Origin: Heracleum sosnowskyi
Taxonomy: Eukaryota; Streptophyta; Magnoliopsida; Apiales; Apiaceae
NCBI GenBank assembly: GCA_030848705.1
Contig: CM061244.1
Coordinates: 106,723,111-106,787,110, forward strand
DNA length: 64,000 bases
Reading direction: 5' to 3'
Below are positions 54,172 to 62,983 of this stretch, one piece after another (positions within the stretch are counted from its first letter, which is position 1; every line of letters begins with the position of its first letter). The position numbers and the translations under genes are program-made. The notes under the pieces are model-generated. The model was not told the DNA's origin. It ran no database searches and was given only the letters and a program-made list of their open reading frames with translations.

Positions 54172-56484
54172 CTAGTTAGAACACTTAGGAACCCATACAT
54201 GTTGGGTTCCTTTCTCATGCAATTTATTAATTTTAACAGCAGAAGACTTTTTGACTTTAGCAGTCCTGACAGGATTTACTCCATCAGGATTTGCTTTGTC
54301 AGTATCAGTATTAACAATAGCATGCTTCACTATGACATTTTCAGTTCTATCAGACTTTGTACTACTTTCAAACTTAGGCAATGGATCATAAAAGTTATAG
54401 TACAAATCATGATACTCTTTACATGTATAAATAGAATGCCATAGACTACCACAATGAAAACAGGACTTCTGCGGTTTATAGAGTACTGATCTATTCCTAA
54501 CATCAGACTTAGGAATATCAGTAATCTTCTTCTTACTCTTCTTACAATCAATAGCAAGATGATTAGAGTTACCACAGATAAAACAACACTTTCTAGGTGC
54601 ATTTGGGATATATTTATAACCATTCTCTTTATTGATCCCAATTTTACCATTCCTGTTTCTCTTAACAGTAGCTTCCTTTTTCTTATCTGTAACTTCACAG
54701 ATTTTATCTTTAAGCTGTTTCTGAGACAATAGACCTAGATTCTTAGTGACTTTGTTCATGACAGGTTTAGACTTTATAATTTTAATTCCTTGAGTAGAAG
54801 AAGATCCCTTTTCAAAAGTAGAATTGGAATCCTTACCAAAAACAAAATTAACAGGTGTAATCTTAGATTTGGTTGAGTCTATAACATGTCTATAGGTCTT
54901 TGGACTAACTGTCTCATCAATGACAATTTTCTCTTTCAATTTCTTATCCTCATCTGACTTATATCCTAGACACTCTTTCCAATTCTTAGAGGTATTAATC
55001 TCATGAAATTTCCTACCAGAGTCTGTCCAGGTTCTGATTTTCTCATTAGCAAATTCAAGTTCTTTTTCAAGGGAAGTACATTTAGATGTCATCTCTAAGT
55101 GCATGTGTTTAGCATTATCACATTCTTTTTGTACTTCTTGCATACGAGAAAATTCAGCTTCTAATATCTCATTCCTTTTTCTAAGGTCAGACATCTCAGA
55201 TAAGATTCTAGTATTCTCAGCAGTTTGACTTCTAAAGCTAATATGTAATGACTTTAGAAAACGTCTTAACTCAGAAGCATTATCAGTATCAAAATCAAAG
55301 ATAGTATTTAGTACCTTATCATCAGGAGCAGCAGTTACATCAGCATTGGCCATTAACGCATAGTTGACTACCTCAGTATCAGATTCTGAGGAAGAGTCCA
55401 TCCAATCCTTGCTTGATGTGATGAGTGCCTTTGTCTTGTTGCATTCAGAAGCAAAGTGACCCATACCATTACACTTGTAGCATCTAACCTTTGACTTGTC
55501 AAATTTGCTACCCTTGCTGTCCTTTTTGATATACTTGTCTTTGTCTGCTTTGAAGGTCTTTTTCTGAAAGTTGCCTTGTCTTCTATTCTTCCTGAACTTC
55601 ATCCTTCTGAAGTTTCTGACAATCATAGCAACCATCTCTTCCATGTCTGAATCAGAAGATTCATCACCAGTATTGGCATCAGGATTGCCATCAGTATCTG
55701 ATGAAGAGTCGTCAGGATCTGACTCAGCTACTCTTGCTTTCCTTCTAGAGACCTCCATAGCTTTCTCTTTTGATTTTGCTTCTACATTCAAAGCAATTGA
55801 CTTTGCCTTGCTGCTTTTCTTGTTCTTTCTCTGTTGAACTTCAAGATCATGAGTTCTTAGCATCCCATAGATCTCATCAAGAGACACAATGTTCAGATCA
55901 TACTGGTGTCTAATGATTGAGGTCTGAGTATCCCATTCTTCAGGTAACGCCCTAAGAAATTTGGTGTTTGAATCTTCAGTTTCATATACTTTGTCAACTA
56001 AGGATAAGCTGTTCAATAGTGTCAGAAATCTATCATATAGATCAGTCAGGCTCTCTTCAGGTCTTGCATCGAATTGTTCATATTCTTGAATCAAAAGAGC
56101 CCTTCTGTTTTTCTTAACAGATGCAGATCCCTGGCACTGAGTTTCCAAAGTATCCCAGATTTCTTTTGAAGACTTGCATGCAATTACTCTGTTTGACATA
56201 ACAGCATCAAGGCTATTATGCAAGATATTCTTTATCTTTGGTTCCCTGAGTACATGAGCTTTTTCTTCTGGAGTCCATTCAGCTTTAGTTTTGACCACAT
56301 AATGTTCTGGTACTGTATCTATTCGTTCTACGAACTTTGTTGGTATATATGGTCCATCACGAATCCTGTCCAAGTAGTCGGGATCCATAGCCTCCAGGTA
56401 CATCAGCATCTTTACCCTCCATGTAGGATATTCTGATATCTTCAAGATGGGAATCTTCATGCTTTCATACTTGGTTGTCGACAT
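54172..56484 (-). CDS. Gag polyprotein of copia 2 with three zinc knuckles
   Basis: 770 aa, intact, ATG at 56484. The N-terminus (MKIPILKISEYPTWRVKML) and the UBN2-like helical region (KEIWDTLETQCQG...LLIQEYEQF) are typical of plant copia Gag. Zinc knuckles: CYKCNGMGHFASEC at ~335-348, CFICGNSNHLAIDC at ~633 and CFHCGSLWHSIYTC at ~675; most copia Gags have one. A coiled coil lies at ~420-500 (SEMSDLRKRNEILEAEFSRMQ). It ends VWVPKCSN and TAG (54174-54172), followed in the same frame by CFTILMQGKRK of pol without further stops, so Pol could be made by readthrough or after splicing. Confidence 0.9.
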   Translation of the reverse strand: MSTTKYESMKIPILKISEYPTWRVKMLMYLEAMDPDYLDRIRDGPYIPTKFVERIDTVPEHYVVKTKAEWTPEEKAHVLREPKIKNILHNSLDAVMSNRVIACKSSKEIWDTLETQCQGSASVKKNRRALLIQEYEQFDARPEESLTDLYDRFLTLLNSLSLVDKVYETEDSNTKFLRALPEEWDTQTSIIRHQYDLNIVSLDEIYGMLRTHDLEVQQRKNKKSSKAKSIALNVEAKSKEKAMEVSRRKARVAESDPDDSSSDTDGNPDANTGDESSDSDMEEMVAMIVRNFRRMKFRKNRRQGNFQKKTFKADKDKYIKKDSKGSKFDKSKVRCYKCNGMGHFASECNKTKALITSSKDWMDSSSESDTEVVNYALMANADVTAAPDDKVLNTIFDFDTDNASELRRFLKSLHISFRSQTAENTRILSEMSDLRKRNEILEAEFSRMQEVQKECDNAKHMHLEMTSKCTSLEKELEFANEKIRTWTDSGRKFHEINTSKNWKECLGYKSDEDKKLKEKIVIDETVSPKTYRHVIDSTKSKITPVNFVFGKDSNSTFEKGSSSTQGIKIIKSKPVMNKVTKNLGLLSQKQLKDKICEVTDKKKEATVKRNRNGKIGINKENGYKYIPNAPRKCCFICGNSNHLAIDCKKSKKKITDIPKSDVRNRSVLYKPQKSCFHCGSLWHSIYTCKEYHDLYYNFYDPLPKFESSTKSDRTENVIVKHAIVNTDTDKANPDGVNPVRTAKVKKSSAVKINKLHEKGTQHVWVPKCSN

Positions 56485-56520
56485 CTTTAGATCGTATCTG
56501 ATTCAGAATTAAATCAGTTT

Positions 56521-56532
56521 GCTCTGATACCA
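56521..56532 (-). other. primer-binding site of copia 2
   Basis: Minus-strand TGGTATCAGAGC, the exact complement of the initiator-methionine tRNA 3' end, two bases inside the 5' LTR. Confidence 0.92.
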
Positions 56533-56534
56533 AT

Positions 56535-57134
56535 TGTTGCCCAGTAAATAACAATTGTAGAAGGGGGTTGAATACAATTGTATAAGATTCTCGACTTTAT
56601 ATAACACAAATATGAAAGATCAATAACAATAACAATAACAGCTTTATTAACTTTGATATAAAACTGTTACAAACTCTCTTAAGAAATTCTGATGTTCTTA
56701 AGAGCTGCTAGCTTACAAAAACTCTCTCAAGAAATTCTGTTCTTAAGAGCTTCTCTCCGATTATGTTCTCTCTCTGATGAATACATAAATCGAAACCAAA
56801 ACTGTGTTTATATAGCGCACACAGCTTCTCTATCAATAACAAGATAAGTCCTAATCATAACAAAGATAGAAACATATCTTTAATCGATAGCTGCATTCTA
56901 CAAACCAGGAACAAACTTCCATGTTTATCTAGACTCCAAATATAACTCGAAGTAGGAATCCTGATCAGCTTCAAGTCCTGATGATCAAACCTGATCATAG
57001 TCTGAGTAGGAATCCTGATGATCAATAAGATACTGACGCTTGATCAAATACTGATGACCATGCAATACTGATGACGTCAGCAATCCTGATCAGTTGAGTC
57101 TAGCTTCTGACGATCATTGAATTCTGATCTAACA
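56535..57134 (-). repeat. 5' LTR of copia 2 (right on plus strand)
   Basis: Reads as identical to the left LTR over all 600 bases. TATATAGCGC near 56812 on the plus strand is part of the LTR. Sense-strand CATCAGGATT and CATCAGTATT words are clustered in the first third of the LTR. Confidence 0.95.
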
Positions 57135-58306
57135 AAATATGTTAGCTTTTCTATTTGTCCTTATTATTTGCCTTTTATAAATAAAACACTTTTTCCTAAT
57201 AAAATATACTCATTTTCCAAAAATATAATGGGCAATTACCTTTAAATTAAAACATATTACATTTTATATTTGCTCTCACTAAAATCTCTCTTTTCCAAAA
57301 ATAGAAGGTGCAACCCTTACTTATTTATTTTAAAATATATTTTAATGCTTTTAATTATTTTAAAAAGCTTACCTATTTTAACACGTCAACGTATTTTTTA
57401 ACAAATACAATTAATATAACTAAAACACTTGTATAAATATCACGGACAATTATTATTTTTAATTAAAACATATTAGTTTTTCTATTTGTCCTTATTATTA
57501 ATATTATTTTAATGGATAATAAAATAATATTAATAATGACCAATTTGTATTTTTTTTTCTTTTCTATATTCCAATTTATATTTAAGTTTCTCATTTTATA
57601 TTTTATCATATTGATTTTTATTCTTTATTTAATATTTTATGTTCCCATTAATTTTTTTTTAATTTGTCATTTTTTAATCCCTTTTTGATGACATGTGGCT
57701 TGCACGGGTTATAGGCTAGTATATAATAAGCGTAAGTGAGATCTTATCCAAAACTCTGGTTTGGTCCTCAGTACCGTCAAAACGATCTCAATCGTTGGAT
57801 CTAATATTTTTAAAAATAGACGATCAAGATTATACCATATAAAAATAGAAATTATTTTCTAAAAAGTATATAAGTTAAACGTGAAAGTATTTGTATTAGT
57901 AAAAATAGACGATCTCAATCGTTGGATCTAATAAGAATTCTTAATGTAAAAATTCGTCACTTTCTTTTTTTCCTTTTCTTTTTTTCCTCTTCAGTTACAG
58001 GGTATTTTCAACTGGAAAAGAATTGTTAAACAATCACTAAATTAAGTATTATTTTGTGAGTTTCGTGTGTGCCATAAAACTTTCAAATCTAATTTTTAGA
58101 ACTCAAGATACAGTACAAATAGTTAATCGAGCTTCTAAAATCTAATAAATAAAGTCCAAAAATTAATAACATAAAAGAGTCGTGCATTGCACGAGATCTT
58201 ATCCAAAATCTAAATAAGAACCGTTGATTTTGAAATATATAAATAAGAACCGTTAAGTATAATATTAAAAAGTGTATTTGATTGTTATTAGAATTATAAT
58301 CAAATA

Positions 58307-58516
58307 CTCCCTCCGTCCCATTTTTATTGTCCATCATCAAAAATCTACATTTTATTCAATCATGTGAAATAAACTAATAGTTACCAAAAAGTTGTATTGT
58401 TTTTTATAAAAATTAACATAATTAACACATAATTTACCATATAAACTAAAAGTTGACAACAATTTTGGGACGAACGAATAAGGAAATTTTGGACAATAAA
58501 ACTGGGACGGAGGGAG
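58307..58516. mobile_element. Stowaway MITE (210 bp)
   Basis: Inverted termini CTCCCTCCGTCCCATTTTTA and ...AAACTGGGACGGAGGGAG are flanked by TA on both sides (58305-58306 and 58517-58518). It is inserted in the Helitron chain. The minus-strand frames at 58089-58340 and 58352-58558 overlap it and are not genes. Confidence 0.92.
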
Positions 58517-59469
58517 TACTAAAAAGTGAATTTTAATAATATAAAAAAAAATGAGCACGTTTTCTAAGTTGAATAGAATTGTTATGGTAAAATTTCATAA
58601 TATATTCGGGTTCCTGAGCAATTTCTTTTGAATAATAATGACTGGATCATCATTAAATTAAAAATAATTTCGTTAATTAATATAGCTATAAATTTTAAAA
58701 AATGATCATGCATTGCACATGTTATAAGCTATTATATTTTTATATATAATATGCATAAGAGAGATATTATCCAAAATTCTGGTTCGGTCCTTGGACTACT
58801 AAATTAATAAGAATCGTAAAATCTTAAAATATAGATGAGAATCGTTAGATCTAATATTAAAAAGTATATTTAATTAATAGTAGGATTTTATCTAAATACT
58901 AAGAAGTGTAGGATTATATTTAAATACTAAGAAGTGTATATCGATAATTTAAACCAAATAAAAAAGAGTTTCCATAATTTTTTAATCATAATCTGATCAT
59001 GTAAACTAAAAATATTTTAAATATTAAAATAATAATAAATTAATATAATTATAAATATTAAAAAAACTGTTCATTGCACGGGTTATAAACTAGCCTTTTT
59101 AAACAAATCCAAGGCAATTATCTTTTTCAGCTAAAACATGTTTCTTTTTCTATTTTTTCTTACAAAATCCCTTCATTTTTCAAAAATATCACGGGCAAAA
59201 CCGTACTTATTTATTTTAAAACATATTTCAATACTTTTAGTTATTTAAAAGTTTAACATGTGTACTTATTTTTTTTAACAAATGTAATTATTAAAATATT
59301 AAAATATAAATAATATAATAACAATTATTAAAAAATAATTTGTGCATCGCGTTATTAAAAAGTTCGTGCATCACACGGGTTATAGGCTAGCTTATTTTAA
59401 AATATATTTTAATAATTTTAAGTTATTTAAAAAAAAATTAACATGTCTACTTATTTTTATTAACAAATA

Positions 59470-59718
59470 CTCATTCCTTCCCCTAATAAACCTCCTAATT
59501 TTTTCAGAGTTCGTTTCACACATTTTCACGCATATAAAAAATATAGTTGTACATATTATTTTTTCGAATTTTTTATTTTCTATAAATGTTTGAACATTCT
59601 ATTTTTATACAAAACAAAAAAAAAAAAAAAAATTTCTACAAACATGTTTTTTACGTGCATGAAAATGCGTGAAACAAACTTGAAAAAAATTAGGACGTTT
59701 ATTATGAGACGGATGGAG
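59470..59718. mobile_element. Stowaway-like MITE (249 bp)
   Basis: Left CTCATTCCTTCCCCTAATAA and right TTTATTATGAGACGGATGGAG are imperfect inverted repeats that extend inward (CCTAATTTTTTC / GAAAAAAATTAGG and GTTTCAC / GTGAAAC). TA flanks both ends. It contains a long poly-A run at about 59616-59632. Confidence 0.8.
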
Positions 59719-59801
59719 TACAATTCATAAAATATTAAAGCGTATAAAAATAACAATTATTAAAAATAATTCATGCAAGACATGAGTTTTAATCTATTAT
59801 A

Positions 59802-60578
59802 TCCTTATATATAATAAGCGTAAGTCAGATATTATCCAAAACTTTGGTTCGGGTACAAACAAATTAATAGGGATCTCAAATAGATAGATATGAGAACCGT
59901 TGGATTCATATTAGAATTATATTTAAATAATAAAAAGTTTATTTTTATAATTTAAATCAAATATAAATAAGTTTTCTATATTAAATAGAATTTTTCATTT
60001 AAAAATTCATAACTCTCTATTCTATTCAATTAAATAGATTTTCATCCCTCTTTGTTTTTTGAAAAAGGTTGAGTACGTATTTGTTATTGTATGTATGTGT
60101 CGGTTTGCGTGTGTATATTACACCTATTGTTGTGAAGGGAAAAATGCCTCGGACAAACTTAAATAATTAAATTATATAGAAAGTTATATTATTAGTTATA
60201 TTAAATTATATTTGTGGCAATATCCTAATAAATTCAAATTATATTAAAAAAATCATATATCATAAAATAATCACAAATAAATAATATTAAATACTTTTTA
60301 AAAATTAATAAATTTATGAATTTAACAAATGAAACTGAACATAAAATATTTTAAGAAAACATAAGTAAGCATTTTTGCCTAGAAACTTACTCTTCTTCTT
60401 ATCAAAAAACAAGCTCACTCCTAAAAAAATATTTTAAACTTAACCAATTAGAAAAAAAATACTAATTAATTTACCATATCATATTCAGAAATTACTTATA
60501 CACATAAAAAATCAAACTAATTTATTTTAAAAATATTATAAATAAAACTTAAGAAATTGTGCATCGGTTATAAGTTAG
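59802..60578 (+). mobile_element. non-autonomous Helitron unit (777 bp) in the chain
   Basis: Starts TCCTTATATATAATAAGCG preceded by A and ends GTGCATCGGTTATAAGTTAG followed by T; the final CTAG has become TTAG and the hairpin is reduced. The next unit starts six bases later with TCCTTATATATAATAAGTC. Confidence 0.55.
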
Positions 60579-60872
60579 TTATATCCTTATATATAATAAG
60601 TCTAAAGGAGATTTTATCCAAACCTTTGTTCATGTATAGCCAAAAACGCTGATCTTAAATTAGATGAATGAGAACCAATAGATCATTATTAATAAATTGT
60701 TAAAATATTTTAATAATATAAATCAAATATGAGTAGGTTTTCTAAGTTGATTAGAATTCTCAATATAAAAATTAATAACTTTAATTCTTTTGAGTAGGTT
60801 TATTTGATTGTTGATCTATATTATAATTCTAAGTTAGAGTAGATTTTATTTATTTTAATTATATTCATAGAA

Positions 60873-61890
60873 CTAATGCAAAAAATTATTCGCGTTATTC
60901 TTTCTTGGATAACCTCCGAATGCAATTTGTCTTCCTTTTACAAATGCTGATTGTTCTTCTGAAATTAACTTCGGAAGCACGACTTTGATCCTGTTTGCCA
61001 ATACCTTGAGGACTAATTTCATGGTGCTATTTATGAGACTGATCGGCCTAAAATCTGAGACTAAAATAGGATTTAGTATTTTAGGTATTAATGCCAAAAA
61101 AGAAGAGTTGATACCAGTAGGGAGTGCTGCAGAAGAATGGAATTCATTAAAAAGTACTGCGATGTCTTGGTCCATTACTTCCCACAGAAATTTCAAGTAT
61201 TTAGCGTTAAATCCGTCCGGCCCCGGAGCCTTATTTGCATCCATTTCTTCCAGGGCTATGAGCACCTCACTTTTTTCGAAACTTCGTTCAAGGATGTAAA
61301 GCTTCCGCCTCTGAAATCTTCGGCATGTGTAGTAGAGTACCCAAATGAAAACAACCTAAGACTTTCTGTGAAGCAAATATTTCCTTAACCTGAGCCGGAT
61401 TAGAGAACCACCTGCCATTACTCCGTATTGTAGAGCAACAAACAGACATGGTCTGAGGCTTTCCTCCCGAGTCCCTTTAATGTCCGATTCGCAGAAGAAC
61501 TCCATTGGTGATTTAACAATGCTCTATCGAGTTTGCCACATTTATTCTTGGGACCATACCAAGTGTAGGAGTAGTTCAAAATCTGCACATCCCAGAGATT
61601 ATTGTTAGTGATGAATCTATTAAGCCTTTCTGAATCCCTGATTCTGTAGATGCAGTTTACTCCTAATGCTGTTGAAATCTCCCAGAAAGCAAAAAGGTTC
61701 AATACTTCTTGCATCTACAAATTGCATCTTTGATAATATCCGTTAAGTCTACACATTTGGTTTCTTGTATGAAAATCATAGCAGGAGTATGTGTAGCAAT
61801 AAAATTTCTCAAGTTACGTCTAGAAATGGAATTATTTATATGCCTCTAAAGTATCGCAAAATTTGCATCATTGACACAATTTACCTCGTT
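60873..61890 (-). pseudogene. LINE (L1-type) fragment: endonuclease and start of reverse transcriptase
   Basis: On the minus strand from ~61880: SISRRNLRNFIATHTPAMIFIQETK (endonuclease N-terminus with catalytic E), then FLGDFNSI near 61680, YSYTWYGPKNKCGKLDRALL at ~61550 and GRKASDHVCLLL at ~61460 (catalytic SDH). The reverse transcriptase begins EVLIALEEMDANKAPGPDGFNAKYLKFLW and reaches SDFRPISLINSTMKL and SEEQSAFVKGRQI before sequence similarity ends near 60905, ahead of the FADD box. At least two frame changes and internal losses are visible, so it is dead. In plant L1 elements these domains nick target DNA and copy the element RNA in place. Confidence 0.85.
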
Positions 61891-61930
61891 GTGTGTATTC
61901 TTCATCTGTAAAAAAATCCTATAAAGTGCC

Positions 61931-62401
61931 TTACAATCCCAACATATCTTGAGAACTATAAGTTTCCTCCATTCCCAGATTTTCTCTGATCATTTGCAGT
62001 GCTTTGTCTCTATCAGTCATTTGTTCAACATTTTCTATGTGATCCCCTGTAACAAGGTTTTGAGCTTGTTGCAAGATGAGGTGTTGAGGGTGAGCAGTCC
62101 AATGGGTTAGAAGTGAGATCCATATCTTCTTCAGGGATGACATCTAAAGTTGTTTGCAGGTTCTGAGTCTCTGCATCAATGAGGTCTCACAGTCCGAAGA
62201 GCTAGTGGTGTGCACCGTACCTTCTCCTACAGGGCTATCCTCCATGTTACTTTGTGGATGTAGGATTTTGTAAACATGTTTTTTTGATAATTTTGCAAAT
62301 TTCAAAAACATTGTTGTATCATTTTCCCATCGTAACACATTTATTTCTCCACATAACATAATATCTTCCGTCACTTTTAATATTACAGTAACGTGTTTCA
62401 A
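61931..62401 (-). pseudogene. possible ORF1/linker remnant of the LINE
   Basis: Two adjacent minus-strand frames (62401-62144 and 62143-61931) lie directly upstream of the endonuclease in the right orientation, where LINE ORF1 or the ORF2 leader is expected. The first contains a stretch (EINVLRWENDTTMFLKF) but no zinc knuckle is visible. Assignment rests on position only. Confidence 0.35.
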
Positions 62402-62707
62402 TTATTTATTCCCAAAATAAATTTATCTATTTAATAATTCAAATTTTAGAAGTATATAAAAGAAAATCCCACTTATTATTCTTTTCTTCCACTTTGAAAT
62501 AAAAAATTTGGAAAGAGAGCATATTTTATTGTTTTACATTAAAACCTTGTTAAATAAACATTCGATATCACGATTAATTAATATTTTCAATTCAGATTTT
62601 TGATCCCAATATAATAGAGACAATATAAATTTTCGTTTCTTGTATCTGTTTTTCTTTCTATTTAAAATCGAAGAGCTCACATTTCACAACAAAAAATTAT
62701 TCATATT
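62402..62707. other. AT-rich spacer
   Basis: No feature recognised. Confidence 0.4.
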
Positions 62708-62983
62708 TTGGAGGCATTTGTTGCTTCAATATCAGTCGATGTAACTGATAGTTCTGAACATTGGGCCATAGATGGTGCTTATGTGAAAGTCAATTGTGAT
62801 CCTACTAGTTTCACAACTAATGTAGGTTGGATTATTCGAGATGTCATTGTAATAATTTTTAGATTAAAGAATTTGGATATTCTATGTGTTAAGCGATCTG
62901 AAAATAAAACGATTATTTATTTAGCTTGTTTTTTATTTCACAATCAGGTTGTAATTGATTGTTCAGGGATTTATCCTAACTGA
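62708..62983 (+). pseudogene. possible RNase H-like (RVT_3) domain remnant
   Basis: The frame contains AYVKVNCDPTSF and VGWIIRDV near its start and VKRSENKTIIYLACF near its end. These resemble the first strand (VKxNxDGAF...GxVIRD) and last helix (VxRxxNxxAHxLA) of the RNase H-like domain found in plant LINEs and in stand-alone host copies. The central part with the remaining catalytic acids is missing and the first acid is in an altered context. It lies in the opposite orientation to the LINE fragment, so it is a separate remnant. Tentative. Confidence 0.4.

Larger units (their letters stand above)
45218..57134 (-). mobile_element. copia retrotransposon 2 (Sirevirus-like, 11,917 bp, with extra ORF)
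   Basis: Two 600-bp LTRs (45218-45817 and 56535-57134) are flanked by AAATA duplications (45213-45217 and 57135-57139). On the minus strand: LTR, PBS, gag, pol, non-coding region, 1,490-aa ORF, polypurine tract, LTR. I saw no difference between the LTRs, so the insertion is very young. Pol is broken by a deletion in integrase. It belongs to a different family from copia 1: LTRs, motif and gag are unrelated at DNA level. Confidence 0.95.
23725..57719 (+). mobile_element. outer Helitron (about 1 kb net) split by nested insertions
   Basis: 5' end A|TCTATACTATGTTATTAAAA at 23725; 3' end GCTTGCACGGGTTATAGGCTAG|T at 57719. Its three surviving pieces are 23725-23933, 45001-45217 and 57140-57719. 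Continuity across the first break is supported by 57230-57280, where the same family reads GGGCAATTACCTTTAAATTAAAAC then ATATTAC-TTTTATATTTGCTC without interruption, matching the sequence joined across 23933/45001. Continuity across the second break is shown by the AAATA target duplication of the copia element. Confidence 0.75.
57720..60850 (+). mobile_element. head-to-tail chain of short non-autonomous Helitrons
   Basis: 5' ends of the form (TCCT)TATATATAATAAGCGTAAG..GAGATCTTATCCAAAA recur at 57720, ~58740, 59802 and 60584. 3' ends of the form GCATTGCACGGGTTATAAACTAG occur at 59093, 59390, and in degenerate form at ~58736, ~59798 and 60578. Segments near 58195 fuse a 3' hairpin (CGTGCATTGCACG) to the inside of the next 5' region. 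All are non-coding. Boundaries of individual units are less certain than the overall pattern. Confidence 0.6.

Noticed and set aside
58089..58558. Minus-strand ORFs near 58.1-58.6 kb
   Set aside because: They overlap a Stowaway MITE and AT-rich Helitron DNA with no coding signature.
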